From: Talpa occidentalis
Taxonomy: Eukaryota; Chordata; Mammalia; Eulipotyphla; Talpidae
NCBI RefSeq assembly: GCF_014898055.3
Contig: NW_023605194.1
Coordinates: 62,993,361 to 63,057,360, forward strand
Reading direction: 5' to 3'
Length of the DNA: 64,000 bases
Shown here: piece after piece, positions 60,601 to 64,000 of the stretch
Numbering within the stretch: position 1 is the first letter of the stretch
Layout: the number at the start of each line of letters is the position of its first letter
Program-made: the position numbers and the translations under genes
Notes under the pieces: model-generated
The model's input: only the letters and a program-made list of their open reading frames with translations
Database searches by the model: none
Told to the model about the DNA's origin: nothing

Positions 60601-61381
60601 CTGCGCCATGTGTGTAGCTCCCTGGCCAGGGAACTAACTTGTGCTGCAGTGGCTGCCCATAGCTTCATTATGCTAAAACTTAACCCCTTGCACCACCAGG
60701 GTGGGCCCGTCCTGTATTAATTCTTTCTTAAGTATGCATAAATAAATAAATCTTTTTTAAAATAAAAGTACTTGCAGACTTTGAGATTCCATTTATTATT
60801 ATAAGAAAATCATCTCTATATACATTTTTCTTTAAAATAGTAAGAAATTTTCTGATTTTTTTTTAAAGATTTATTTATTTATACATACAAGAGCTGGGGT
60901 ACAGGCCAGAGGTATGGGGGGAAGGGGGGGAATATTCACCAGAGACAGAATGGGGTACAGAACAGGCAGACTGACCAAAATACACTGCTGAGGAGAGCAG
61001 CGGGAGTGACAGGAGAGGTCTGCTGCACTGTGTGGGCTGCTTGCTAGCTAGCCAGAGATTGAACTCATGCTGCAAAGACTGTGGACAGCTTCACAGCACT
61101 GTGCTCATCCCCCTGCACTACCAACGAGGCCCTTCTGATATTTTTATTCTGTCATGTGATAACTTACATCTGTAAATTTTCTAAATGGCCATTAATTTTT
61201 AACAAAAAGCAGTTAGTGTTTTTTGAAATATTTAATTTGTTTTATGAACATTGCTTTGTAGGTATCTGTCATGCGTGATGAAGAGAAATTACTGAGGATT
61301 AAAATCAATGAACTGGAAAAAAAGAAAAATCAGTGTTCTCAGGAAATTGATATGAAACAGCGAACCATTCAGCAACTCAAG
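19741..61381 (+). CDS. KIF20B: KIF20B, kinesin-6 mitotic motor (gene model, 3' part outside window)
   Basis: This is the spliced coding region, exons 2-21, about 1311 codons with no stop, continuing past the window. KIF20B is a plus-end-directed microtubule motor that acts at the spindle midzone and midbody in cytokinesis and abscission, and is also used in neuronal progenitors. The joined protein shows the short N-terminus beginning [17 protein letters not shown], Walker A GLTNSGKT at about 152-159, the long loop-6 insert typical of kinesin-6, switch I NNASSRSH at about 345-352, switch II DLAGSE at about 380-385 and [10 protein letters not shown] at about 428-437. An acidic linker (about 479-574) and long heptad-rich coiled coils follow. 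It matches KIF20B over its full length and is distinct from KIF20A and KIF23. The ATG is the first codon of exon 2, just after the acceptor. The C-terminal PIN1-binding and second microtubule-binding region is not in the window. Identity is from remembered family sequence; exon borders are read directly. Confidence 0.97.
20321..20565 (+). mobile_element. SINE, T1
   Basis: Short internal deletion after the B box. Flanks GAAATGATGTGAC/GAAATAATGTGAC. Confidence 0.9.
20911..21188 (+). mobile_element. SINE, T1
   Basis: Target duplication AAAGAATGATGGAAGAG on both sides. Confidence 0.92.
21256..21860 (-). mobile_element. LTR-like element (minus), 3' edge approximate
   Basis: On the minus strand an AATAAA is followed by an R-U5-like segment ending TTTGGGAGCA, as in a retroviral LTR. 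The other end and target duplication could not be fixed. Antisense L1 begins shortly after. Confidence 0.4.
21890..22500 (-). mobile_element. Antisense L1 3' UTR (L1M type)
   Basis: Contains ACATTTGTTAGAATTGATGA, GGGTTCACTCTTAGTGTTGT and TTCCTCCATGTCTTTCA, characteristic of older L1 3' ends in reverse orientation. Confidence 0.7.
22511..22799 (-). mobile_element. SINE, T1
   Basis: Flanks GGATTAATTTTT/AGATTAATCTTT. Expanded ATTT tail. Confidence 0.9.
22805..25545 (-). mobile_element. Older antisense L1 block in intron 2
   Basis: L1 ORF2-type antisense sequence on both sides of the 23345-24260 insertion (for example CAGCACCATTTGTTGAG and TTCCCACCAGCAGTG-like blocks), too decayed for intact frames. 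Confidence 0.7.
23345..24260 (-). mobile_element. 5'-truncated L1 insertion with target duplication
   Basis: A poly-T start (the 3' A tail in antisense), L1 3' UTR, then an antisense frame at 23698-24021 matching the L1 ORF2 C-terminus ([30 protein letters not shown]). Flanked by AGAGCATAAGTTT at 23332-23344 and 24261-24273. It is inserted into older antisense L1. Confidence 0.9.
25553..25826 (-). mobile_element. SINE, intermediate
   Basis: Target duplication TGGTTTCATTGAT on both sides, in antisense L1. Confidence 0.9.
26712..26967 (-). mobile_element. SINE, intermediate, tail eroded
   Basis: Body complete to the head; the tail region is unclear and no target duplication was found. Confidence 0.82.
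27769..28100 (-). mobile_element. SINE, T2
   Basis: Target duplication TGGTGTGGTCATTTTTC on both sides. The B box is damaged (ATCGAACGGCG). Confidence 0.92.
28258..28444 (-). mobile_element. SINE head without tail
   Basis: Starts at CCAGAGCCAGAG and keeps the tRNA head, but lacks the whole 3' third and A tail; another SINE follows directly. Confidence 0.8.
28452..28778 (-). mobile_element. SINE, T2
   Basis: Flanks CTATTTTGTT on both sides. Long T-run at its 3' end. Confidence 0.92.
28925..29150 (-). mobile_element. Antisense L1 3' end remnant
   Basis: C-rich L1 3' UTR-like block (CACCACCAAAGTGCCCACAG), resembling those at about 9.8, 23.5, 39.65 and 59.1 kb. Confidence 0.5.
29160..29493 (-). 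mobile_element. SINE, T1, with internal tandem duplication, next to exon 3
   Basis: A 64-bp or so body segment (AAGTACACTG...GTGGGACCCTT) occurs twice at about 29276-29404. Flanks AAGTACA on both sides. Ends 31 bp before the exon 3 acceptor. Confidence 0.9.
29525..29611 (+). CDS. KIF20B: KIF20B exon 3
   Basis: Residues 50-78. Acceptor CTTTTTAAG, donor GAG|GTTTGT (weak +3/+4). It contains [12 protein letters not shown], the first beta-strand of the kinesin motor. A SINE ends about 31 bp upstream of the acceptor, within the region where a branch point is expected. Confidence 0.95.
29729..29845 (+). CDS. KIF20B: KIF20B exon 4
   Basis: Residues 79-117. Acceptor TGTTCTAG, donor AAG|GTAAAT, phase 0. 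Motor-domain segment ending KFSFSK just before the VFGP motif. The intron before it is only 117 bp. Confidence 0.96.
30181..30449 (-). mobile_element. SINE, old type, intron 4
   Basis: TATGCATACAAGAGCTGGGG tail side to ACCAGGGAGGCCC head side. Target duplication unclear. Ends 112 bp before exon 5. Confidence 0.85.
30562..30700 (+). CDS. KIF20B: KIF20B exon 5 (P-loop)
   Basis: Residues 118-163 plus one base. It carries VFGPETT and the ATP-binding Walker A motif GLTNSGKT preceded by FTY. The threonine and lysine needed for nucleotide binding are intact. Donor CAAG|GTAAGT, phase 1. Confidence 0.97.
30982..31288 (-). mobile_element. SINE, T2
   Basis: Target duplication TCATTTTCCTTTTT on both sides, in intron 5. 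Confidence 0.92.
31563..31747 (+). CDS. KIF20B: KIF20B exon 6
   Basis: Residues 164-225. Begins [13 protein letters not shown] and enters the long kinesin-6 loop-6 insert ([16 protein letters not shown]). Acceptor TTCTCAG, donor GAG|GTATTT. Confidence 0.95.
31757..31806 (+). repeat. (TG)n-(TA)n microsatellite beside exon 6
   Basis: Starts about 10 bp after the exon 6 donor: TG-rich then TATATAGATA units. Confidence 0.8.
32095..32330 (+). mobile_element. L1 3' end fragment (plus)
   Basis: Decayed relative of the 15925-16205 tail (GGGAACTACACCTGAAAGGA, GAACAATGTAAAG) in intron 6. Confidence 0.5.
32429..32688 (+). mobile_element. SINE, intermediate
   Basis: GGGCCTCCCCTGGTGGTGCAG head; flanks resemble TACTRGTAC. 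Intron 6. Confidence 0.87.
32690..33810. other. KIF20B: Intron 6, AT-rich, no feature seen
   Basis: Very AT-rich unique-looking sequence with short A/T runs; no exon or recognisable repeat. Confidence 0.5.
33811..34101 (-). mobile_element. SINE, T1
   Basis: Ends about 170 bp before exon 7. Tail start is a mixed T/C run; target duplication weak. Confidence 0.88.
34271..34307 (+). CDS. KIF20B: KIF20B exon 7 (37-nt exon)
   Basis: Residues 226-237 plus one base, encoding [12 protein letters not shown]. This very short exon sits within the loop-6 insert. Acceptor TTTTTTTAG, donor TGTG|GTAAGG. Its length is not a multiple of three, so skipping would shift the frame. Confidence 0.9.
34438..34760 (+). 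mobile_element. SINE, old type, with TA-rich tail
   Basis: Target duplication TATAATTAATGT on both sides. The tail grew into an (AT)n at 34749-34764. Confidence 0.85.
34917..35216 (-). mobile_element. SINE, T1
   Basis: Target duplication TCTGGCATATTTTC on both sides, intron 7. Confidence 0.92.
35448..35675 (+). CDS. KIF20B: KIF20B exon 8
   Basis: Residues 238-313 plus one base. A serine run, [12 protein letters not shown], then the core-motor strand [14 protein letters not shown] and IYDLFVPVS. Acceptor TTTGTTAG after a long pyrimidine tract, donor AAAG|GTATAC, phase 1. Confidence 0.96.
35676..36580. other. KIF20B: Intron 8, no feature seen
   Basis: AT-rich sequence without an obvious transposon. 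Confidence 0.5.
36581..36692 (+). CDS. KIF20B: KIF20B exon 9 (switch I, first part)
   Basis: Residues 314-350 plus two bases. [20 protein letters not shown] and the first part of switch I (NNASSR). Acceptor TTTTTAAAG, donor AGAAG|GTAAGG. Confidence 0.96.
37283..37598 (-). mobile_element. SINE, T1
   Basis: Flanks TTTATTATTCTT on both sides, intron 9. Ends about 270 bp before exon 10. Confidence 0.9.
37868..37939 (+). CDS. KIF20B: KIF20B exon 10
   Basis: Residues 351-374 plus two bases. Completes switch I (SHSIF) and runs through the strand before switch II. Acceptor TTTTAG, donor AGTGA|GTAAGT. Confidence 0.95.
38026..38172 (+). CDS. KIF20B: KIF20B exon 11 (switch II)
   Basis: Residues 375-423 plus two bases. 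[12 protein letters not shown] holds switch II, followed by the helix-4 segment [23 protein letters not shown] typical of kinesins. The preceding intron is only 86 bp. Donor CAAG|GTAAGT. Confidence 0.97.
38438..38652 (+). mobile_element. SINE, T1, internally deleted
   Basis: Deletion removes the GCAGTGTA...CTGCCTGCTC segment. Target duplication AAAACTACTTTATT on both sides. Confidence 0.9.
38669..38943 (-). mobile_element. SINE, T1/intermediate
   Basis: Inserted at the 3' target site of the previous SINE; CTACTTTAT flanks it on both sides. Confidence 0.88.
39149..39204 (+). repeat. Adjacent (TGG)n and (AGC)n triplet repeats
   Basis: Seven TGG units, a short spacer, then about six AGC units changing to TAG. 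Intron 11, about 160 bp before exon 12. Confidence 0.9.
39363..39525 (+). CDS. KIF20B: KIF20B exon 12 (end of motor)
   Basis: Residues 424-478. [28 protein letters not shown] and the terminal motor helix [15 protein letters not shown]. Donor AAA|GTAAAT, phase 0; reading on into the intron reaches a stop within a few codons. Confidence 0.96.
39590..40560 (-). mobile_element. Antisense L1 in intron 12, split by a SINE
   Basis: 3' UTR-like block, then antisense ORF2 end (AGCTATTGTAAGTAATGCTG, TTGCTGGATCATATGG). A SINE lies at 39783-40066. Confidence 0.75.
39783..40066 (-). mobile_element. SINE, T1, with expanded ATTT tail
   Basis: Target duplication CATAGTG-TTT on both sides, inside antisense L1. 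About 11 ATTT units at 39788-39832. Confidence 0.9.
41019..41306 (+). CDS. KIF20B: KIF20B exon 13
   Basis: Residues 479-574. Low-complexity acidic linker after the motor (repeated Asp-Glu pairs, [19 protein letters not shown]). Acceptor CTTAACAG, donor AAA|GTACGT. The last 10 coding bases and this donor are part of an 84-bp tandem duplication. Confidence 0.95.
41297..41465 (+). repeat. 84-bp tandem duplication spanning the exon 13 splice donor
   Basis: Unit 1 is 41297-41380 and unit 2 is 41381-41465, about 95 percent identical by eye. Each begins GGGAAAGAAAGTA and ends GAGAGCTTCC. Unit 1 contains the last 10 bases of exon 13 and its donor (GTACGT); unit 2 contains a second donor-like site (GTATGT at 41391). 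Confidence 0.9.
41820..41945 (+). mobile_element. L1 3' UTR-like remnant
   Basis: Shares the block TCTATACCTCTAAAACACA with similar short remnants near 16.7 and 49.6 kb. Confidence 0.35.
42958..43230 (+). mobile_element. SINE, T1
   Basis: Target duplication GAACCATTAGCTG at 42945-42957 and just after 43230, in antisense L1. Confidence 0.93.
43431..43706 (-). mobile_element. SINE, old type, 5'-truncated
   Basis: Head stops at TTAACCCCTT. Target duplication TAGTGCCATTTTTTT on both sides. Confidence 0.87.
45752..45891 (+). CDS. KIF20B: KIF20B exon 14
   Basis: Residues 575-620 plus two bases. Start of the coiled-coil stalk ([21 protein letters not shown]). Acceptor ATATTATAG with a weak pyrimidine tract, donor TCAA|GTAAGT. 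Confidence 0.95.
46097..46134 (+). pseudogene. Truncated retroposed U2 snRNA fragment
   Basis: The sequence ATTGCTTCTTCAGCC followed by TTTTGGCTAAGATCAAGTGT matches the 5' end of U2 snRNA (about first 37 nt) with two substitutions and one inserted base. It is flanked by exact 10-bp direct repeats AATTTATAAT at 46087-46096 and 46135-46144, and has no A tail. It lies in intron 14. The Sm site and the rest of U2 are missing, so it is not functional. Confidence 0.85.
46224..46362 (+). CDS. KIF20B: KIF20B exon 15
   Basis: Residues 621-667. [21 protein letters not shown] coiled coil, ending KVETK. Acceptor TTATGAAG is poor in pyrimidines but gives exact family continuity. Donor AAA|GTATGT. Confidence 0.94.
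46363..47185. other. KIF20B: Intron 15
   Basis: 46640-46900 is more GC-balanced and may be an old transposon fragment I cannot name; the rest is AT-rich. Confidence 0.4.
47186..47414 (+). CDS. KIF20B: KIF20B exon 16
   Basis: Residues 668-743 plus one base. Heptad-rich stalk ([28 protein letters not shown]). Acceptor TATTTTTAG, donor AATG|GTAAGT. Confidence 0.96.
47852..47880 (+). repeat. (GT)n microsatellite
   Basis: About 14 GT units with one interruption, intron 16. Confidence 0.9.
48049..48101 (+). CDS. KIF20B: KIF20B exon 17
   Basis: Residues 744-761 ([11 protein letters not shown] in the stalk). Acceptor TTTTTCAG, donor AAG|GTAATT, phase 0. In the long human isoform a 40-residue cassette follows here as I recall it; no intact equivalent is seen before exon 18. 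Confidence 0.93.
48285..48550 (+). mobile_element. SINE, old type, intron 17
   Basis: GGGCCTTCCCTGGTGACCTA head, tail ATGCAAATGAAGGAATGAAT. Diverged; lies between exons 17 and 18. Confidence 0.85.
48689..48842 (+). CDS. KIF20B: KIF20B exon 18
   Basis: Residues 762-812 plus one base. [21 protein letters not shown] and the basic/proline stretch [10 protein letters not shown], a non-coiled break in the stalk. The donor G|GTACTA is weak. The frame stays open for 37 more codons into the intron, past a better GTAAGT at 48908, to a TAA at 48953-48955. Confidence 0.93.
48843..48955 (+). CDS. Possible alternative C-terminus of KIF20B (read-through of exon 18)
   Basis: If the exon 18 donor is not used, translation continues with a strongly basic tail ([24 protein letters not shown]) to the TAA. 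This gives a protein of about 849 residues with the motor and first coiled coils only. AATAAA hexamers at 49446-49451 and 49502-49507 could end such a transcript. Only the open frame and signals are seen; use is inferred. Confidence 0.35.
48956..51319. other. KIF20B: Intron 18, largely unique
   Basis: Holds the AATAAA signals after the read-through frame and a short L1 3' UTR-like remnant near 49.57-49.65 kb. Otherwise unique AT-rich sequence, with no SINE for about 2.4 kb, unusual for this window. Confidence 0.45.
51320..51597 (-). mobile_element. SINE, T1, intron 18
   Basis: Followed by an oligo(A) run of about 26 (51598-51624), so it sits between a T-run and an A-run. Confidence 0.88.
51711..52029 (-). 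mobile_element. SINE, T2, 58 bp before exon 19
   Basis: Target duplication AACTTTTTGGTTTT on both sides. Body nearly consensus. Confidence 0.93.
52088..53324 (+). CDS. KIF20B: KIF20B exon 19 (large coiled-coil exon)
   Basis: Residues 813-1224 plus two bases in one 1237-nt exon. Long heptad-rich coiled coils ([54 protein letters not shown]), interrupted near [17 protein letters not shown]. Acceptor TTTTTTAAG, donor AGAAAA|GTAAGC. A SINE ends 58 bp upstream. Confidence 0.97.
53611..53749 (+). CDS. KIF20B: KIF20B exon 20
   Basis: Residues 1225-1271. [20 protein letters not shown] and [16 protein letters not shown] coiled coil. Acceptor GTTTTTTAG, donor GAG|GTAGGT, phase 0. Confidence 0.96.
53956..54247 (+). 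mobile_element. SINE, T1, intron 20
   Basis: Near-consensus, with about 25 A at the end. Flanks AAAAATATTC on both sides. Confidence 0.93.
54720..56120 (-). mobile_element. Old antisense L1-like sequence in intron 20
   Basis: Weak L1M-like antisense blocks (GCGTTTCCCTATTTATGATT; AGTTTATCCATTCTAGTGA), interrupted by a SINE at 55067-55331. Confidence 0.45.
55067..55331 (+). mobile_element. SINE, T1
   Basis: Target duplication AAAGATTATGCC on both sides. Confidence 0.92.
56125..57378. other. KIF20B: Intron 20, middle, unassigned
   Basis: AT-rich; short open frames on both strands with no family resemblance. Confidence 0.4.
57379..57697 (+). mobile_element. SINE, T2
   Basis: Target duplication AAAAGCAGTGAACA on both sides. 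Confidence 0.93.
58549..58815 (+). mobile_element. SINE, T1
   Basis: Flanks AAAATAATGTGGTA/AAAATAGTGTGATA. Confidence 0.9.
59050..59245 (-). mobile_element. Antisense L1 3' end
   Basis: Poly-T, then TTTTTATTGAGGTTAGCATG and CTTCAGGTGTATATTACCA, as in old L1 3' UTRs. Confidence 0.6.
60437..60708 (-). mobile_element. SINE, old type
   Basis: Target duplication CCTGTATTAATTCTTT on both sides. A second, isolated SINE tail (TATGCATAAATAAATAAATC) follows at about 60733. Confidence 0.9.
60858..61132 (-). mobile_element. SINE, old type, 129 bp before exon 21
   Basis: Flanks TTCTGAT-TTTT on both sides. Confidence 0.88.
61262..61381 (+). CDS. KIF20B: KIF20B exon 21 (last exon in window)
   Basis: Residues 1272-1311. 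[24 protein letters not shown] and [10 protein letters not shown]. Acceptor GCTTTGTAG, donor AAG|GTAAGT, phase 0. Separated from exon 20 by a 7.5-kb intron. No further exon is recognised up to 64000. Confidence 0.96.
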
Positions 61382-61479
61382 GTAAGTTTTGTTTTTTAAA
61401 GATGGTTTAAGTAGATTCTGTTGGATGTATTTTAATGTCTAATGCCAGTTAGGGTTTCCTGCAAGAACTTGATGTCAAA

Positions 61480-61885
61480 TGAAATCCTTGATGCCCGGGA
61501 TCTCCCTCATATTTTCTGCTTTTTGTCTTCTCCACCTTCAGTATTCTTTCTTTTTCTTGAACTTGGTGTAGGTATCATTGCATTTAGGTAATTAGGTATT
61601 TTTAGCTTAATGAACTTGTATATTTATTTTTTTCTCCAAGTTTCAGACGTTTTCCACTATTATTTCTTAGAATAAATTCTCTGCTACCTCCTCTTCCCCT
61701 TCTGGGATACCCACACCTTACCTAAAGCCTGTCCTAATGTCCAGATAGATCTCTAAGTGTTTCTTTATTTACTTTCTTCGTATTTTGTCTTCCTCCTGGG
61801 TTCTTTGTGTATTATAATCTTCAAAGTCACTGCCTCAGTCTTCCATTTGCTCTGCTTCCATAACTTTAAGCAGAATTTTTGTCTC
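61480..61885 (-). mobile_element. Antisense L1 5'-half-like sequence
   Basis: Pyrimidine-rich sequence resembling the L1M 5' region in reverse (CTTAGAATAAATTCTCTGCT; TGCCTCAGTCTTCCATTTGC). Confidence 0.4.
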
Positions 61886-61907
61886 TGTTGATCTTTTTTT
61901 TTTTTTA

Positions 61908-62208
61908 AATACTTTTTTTTTTTTTTATAGAGGCATGTTTTATTTATTTATTTGTTTGTTTTGTTTATACATGCACTGGGTACAGTCAGAAGCGCGGGAG
62001 GGTGAGAGAATTCACCAGAGCGGGGAGCAGAGCAGGCAGAAGGACCGAAGCACACCGCTGAGGGGAGCAGCGGGCGGCAGGAGAGGTCTGCGCGCCATGT
62101 GGGACCCTCCTCCAGTGGCCGGGGAGGAGCCAGGGATCGAACCGTCGCCGCAGAGGCTGTGGGCAGCTTCGCAACCCAGCGCTCAACCACTGCGCCACCG
62201 GGGAGGCC
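61908..62208 (-). mobile_element. SINE, T2, nested in the tail of the next SINE
   Basis: Lies within the poly-T tail of an older SINE, whose own duplication encloses both. Confidence 0.88.
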
Positions 62209-62460
62209 CTTTTTTTTTTTTTTTTTTAAAGATTTATTTATTTATGCATGCAAGAGCCTGGGGTACAGGCCAGAGGTGTCGGGGGTGAGAGGATTCACCA
62301 GAGTGGGGAGCAGAACAGGCATACTGAAATACACTGCTGAAGGGAGCAGCAGGCGAGTCAATAGAGGTCTGCTGCACCATATGGAGATCGAACTCGTGCT
62401 GCAGTGGCTGCGGATAGCTTCATAGGTTGCGTCTTAACCCCTTGCACCACCAGGGAGGCC
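62209..62460 (-). mobile_element. SINE, old type
   Basis: Outer target duplication CTGTTGATCTTTTT at about 61886-61900 and 62461-62475. Confidence 0.88.
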
Positions 62461-62462
62461 CT

Positions 62463-63250
62463 GTTGATCTTTTTATATCCTGCAACTCCCTTAGCCTTAC
62501 CTTTTGCTTAAATCTTCCATTTTTAATTTCTGTTCATTAATTATATCCCTGAAGTCCTTTTTCCCCTACATTGATGCATTTTCTTCCATTTCTTTGAATT
62601 TCTTTATCATCACAGTTTTGAGCTCTGTCAGATAGAAAGATAAGATCTTCCGTATCTTTGTGGTTGGACTCTGGAGAGTTGTTACCTCCTTGTGGCAGTG
62701 TACTCCCTTGAGGTCTCAAGTTGCTGTTTGTTGTGGGTTTTTTGGTATTAATCTTCTCCCCAGGAGTTCTGTACTCCCCAGCAGTATTGGAAACTTTTTG
62801 GGGAAGCCCAAGAGAACAGGCTGCAGTATAGGCAGCTACCACTCCTGACTCCCCTCACTGGACACCTGCAACCAAGCAGCCCTTTGTTTGCAGACTGTTC
62901 ACCATGGCTACATGTACTTTCTGAGTACACTGGACACAGATTGAGAGGTCTTACCCTATAGTTAGGTGGGTGAGAATTGGGTGTGTACTCAGTCTTTCTG
63001 AAGCCCATGGTCTGGAAGCCCACTGCTGAAAAGGCTATGCAGATTCTATGCCTAGAGCTGCTGTGCTCTCCCTCACTATATTGCACCAGGATTACCACCT
63101 TTTCCAAGCCATCTGTGTGTCTGCCTCCCCAAGACTGCCACAGAAAAAGCCACTAGGCTGACTGACTTTCCTGTGGCCTCTTATAATTTCTCTAGGCATA
63201 GACCAGAAGCTCTCAGGGGGGGTATAGACAATCCTGGGAGCCCAGAGCCT
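62463..63250 (-). mobile_element. Probable continuation of antisense L1 5' half
   Basis: Similar style to 61480-61885, from which it is separated by two SINEs (CTTTGAATTTCTTTATCATC, TTGTGGTTGGACTCTGGAGA). Recognition is weak and the far edge is not fixed. Confidence 0.35.
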
Positions 63251-64000
63251 ATGCCAGGAACAGCCATGTGGCTCTTCCCACTACTGAGCCCAGTTCCCTA
63301 CTACCTGGATTTCCTTTGTTGAAATGTATGCTCTTACTGAGATCTCTACATTCTCCTCCCCAGGCCATAGAAGAACCTCGGATCCTGGTTGGGGAGGTAC
63401 CAGTATCCCTCCCAGTGAACTGGCACCATTCCTGACTTACTGTTTCTCAGACTTTACTACCTTTTCCCATGGTTTCTGGCTCTCCTTGCTAAGACACTGT
63501 TCCTAACTTCTCTAACTCCATTCCCAATGTGACCACTCCCTCTGGATGCTTATGCACAATATCAGTAAAGGAAACAAGGACTCAAGAATTCTGACTATCC
63601 ACCACCTTCTCTCTCTCCTCGTTTCCTCCATATTTCACACTTACACTGAATTAAGACTTCTCTTGAAGTTATTTTGTTATGGCATTTATGATCATTCTTT
63701 GGACTCCTCATAATTAATTTTTATGGGTTTTAATAGGGATTTCCTTTTCTTATCTTGATAAATTGGCTTTATACTCCTTCTACAAGAAGCTGGTTATAAT
63801 CCTAGGGGTTTTACCTTGGACCTTTAGGTATCTTTTATTTTTTTTCTTTTGATTGTTGGTGATTGTACTTTACTCCAGTGTATTTATCTATACTGTTTTA
63901 CATCCATCCATACATTATATAACATATATCTGATGTGTTACACGTCTATTATCTCACAGGCTGCTTCCTTTACACCTGTTCAGATGGCTGTGGCACTGGT
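63250..64000. other. KIF20B: Intron 21 start, window end
   Basis: Moderate GC at first, then AT-rich. The next KIF20B exon, expected to begin with EQL, is not found. Confidence 0.45.

Noticed and set aside
531..62208. Many 60-130 codon open frames on both strands with recurring proteins such as [16 protein letters not shown] and [16 protein letters not shown]
   Set aside because: They are translations of the GC-rich SINE body, repeated at every copy with no splicing context.
1..64000. CRISPR array, prokaryotic operon, phage or plasmid features
   Set aside because: The regular repeats are dispersed SINEs with target duplications, and genes are intron-split with GT-AG borders; the DNA is mammalian.
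61382..64000. Further KIF20B exons after exon 21
   Set aside because: No acceptor followed by the expected coiled-coil sequence was found; the interval is SINE and L1-like antisense sequence.

Overview
The window is vertebrate nuclear DNA from a placental mammal. It has GT-AG split exons, a CpG-rich promoter, L1 and MIR repeats, ERV solo LTRs and a very dense tRNA-derived SINE. I count about 50 SINE copies in 64 kb, roughly a fifth of the window. The SINE is not primate Alu, rodent B1/B2, carnivore CAN, equid ERE, camelid Vic-1 or cetacean CHR as I know them. A less-studied laurasiatherian such as a pangolin or a bat is plausible, but I cannot settle the species from the sequence.

One protein-coding gene is present: KIF20B (MPP1/MPHOSPH1), a kinesin-6 mitotic motor, on the + strand. 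The promoter and untranslated exon 1 lie in a CpG island at about 17.4-17.9 kb. The ATG is at 19741 in exon 2, and 20 coding exons (numbered 2-21) run to 61381. All joins keep frame and use AG/GT borders. They encode the first 1311 or so residues: the N-terminus, the complete motor domain (about 58-478), the linker and much of the coiled-coil stalk. The C-terminal third lies beyond the window.

Layout: 1-17.3 kb is intergenic and repeat-built, with four ERV solo LTRs that have exact 4-bp target duplications, two further LTR-like elements, antisense L1 and many SINEs. Intron 1 is short and holds a MIR. Intron 2 (19.9-29.5 kb) is mostly antisense L1, LTR-like sequence and SINEs. Exons 3-13 fall in 29.5-41.3 kb. 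Intron 13 (41.3-45.8 kb) is largely one antisense L1. Exons 14-18 fall in 45.8-48.8 kb. Intron 18 holds a possible alternative 3' end. Exon 19 (52.1-53.3 kb) is a single 1.2-kb coiled-coil exon. Intron 20 (53.7-61.3 kb) is long and repeat-rich, and 61.4-64 kb is the start of intron 21.

The SINE has a tRNA-like head with A box TGGCGCAGCGG and B box GGTTCGATCCC. I use three labels. 'T1' is the young body ending in ATAAATAAATCTTTAAAA. 'T2' is the same body ending in CATGCCTCTATT plus an A-run. 'Old' has a GGGGTTAAG head and a GTATGCATAAATAAATAAA end. 'Intermediate' copies mix the features. Strand is the SINE sense strand (A tail at its 3' end).

I see no new multi-gene system. The items most worth checking concern the gene itself: a tandemly duplicated splice donor after exon 13, a read-through 3' end after exon 18 with a basic tail, a possible decayed cassette exon in intron 17, and a SINE in the branch-point zone of exon 3. 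A retroposed U2 snRNA fragment and a SINE tail switch are also notable.
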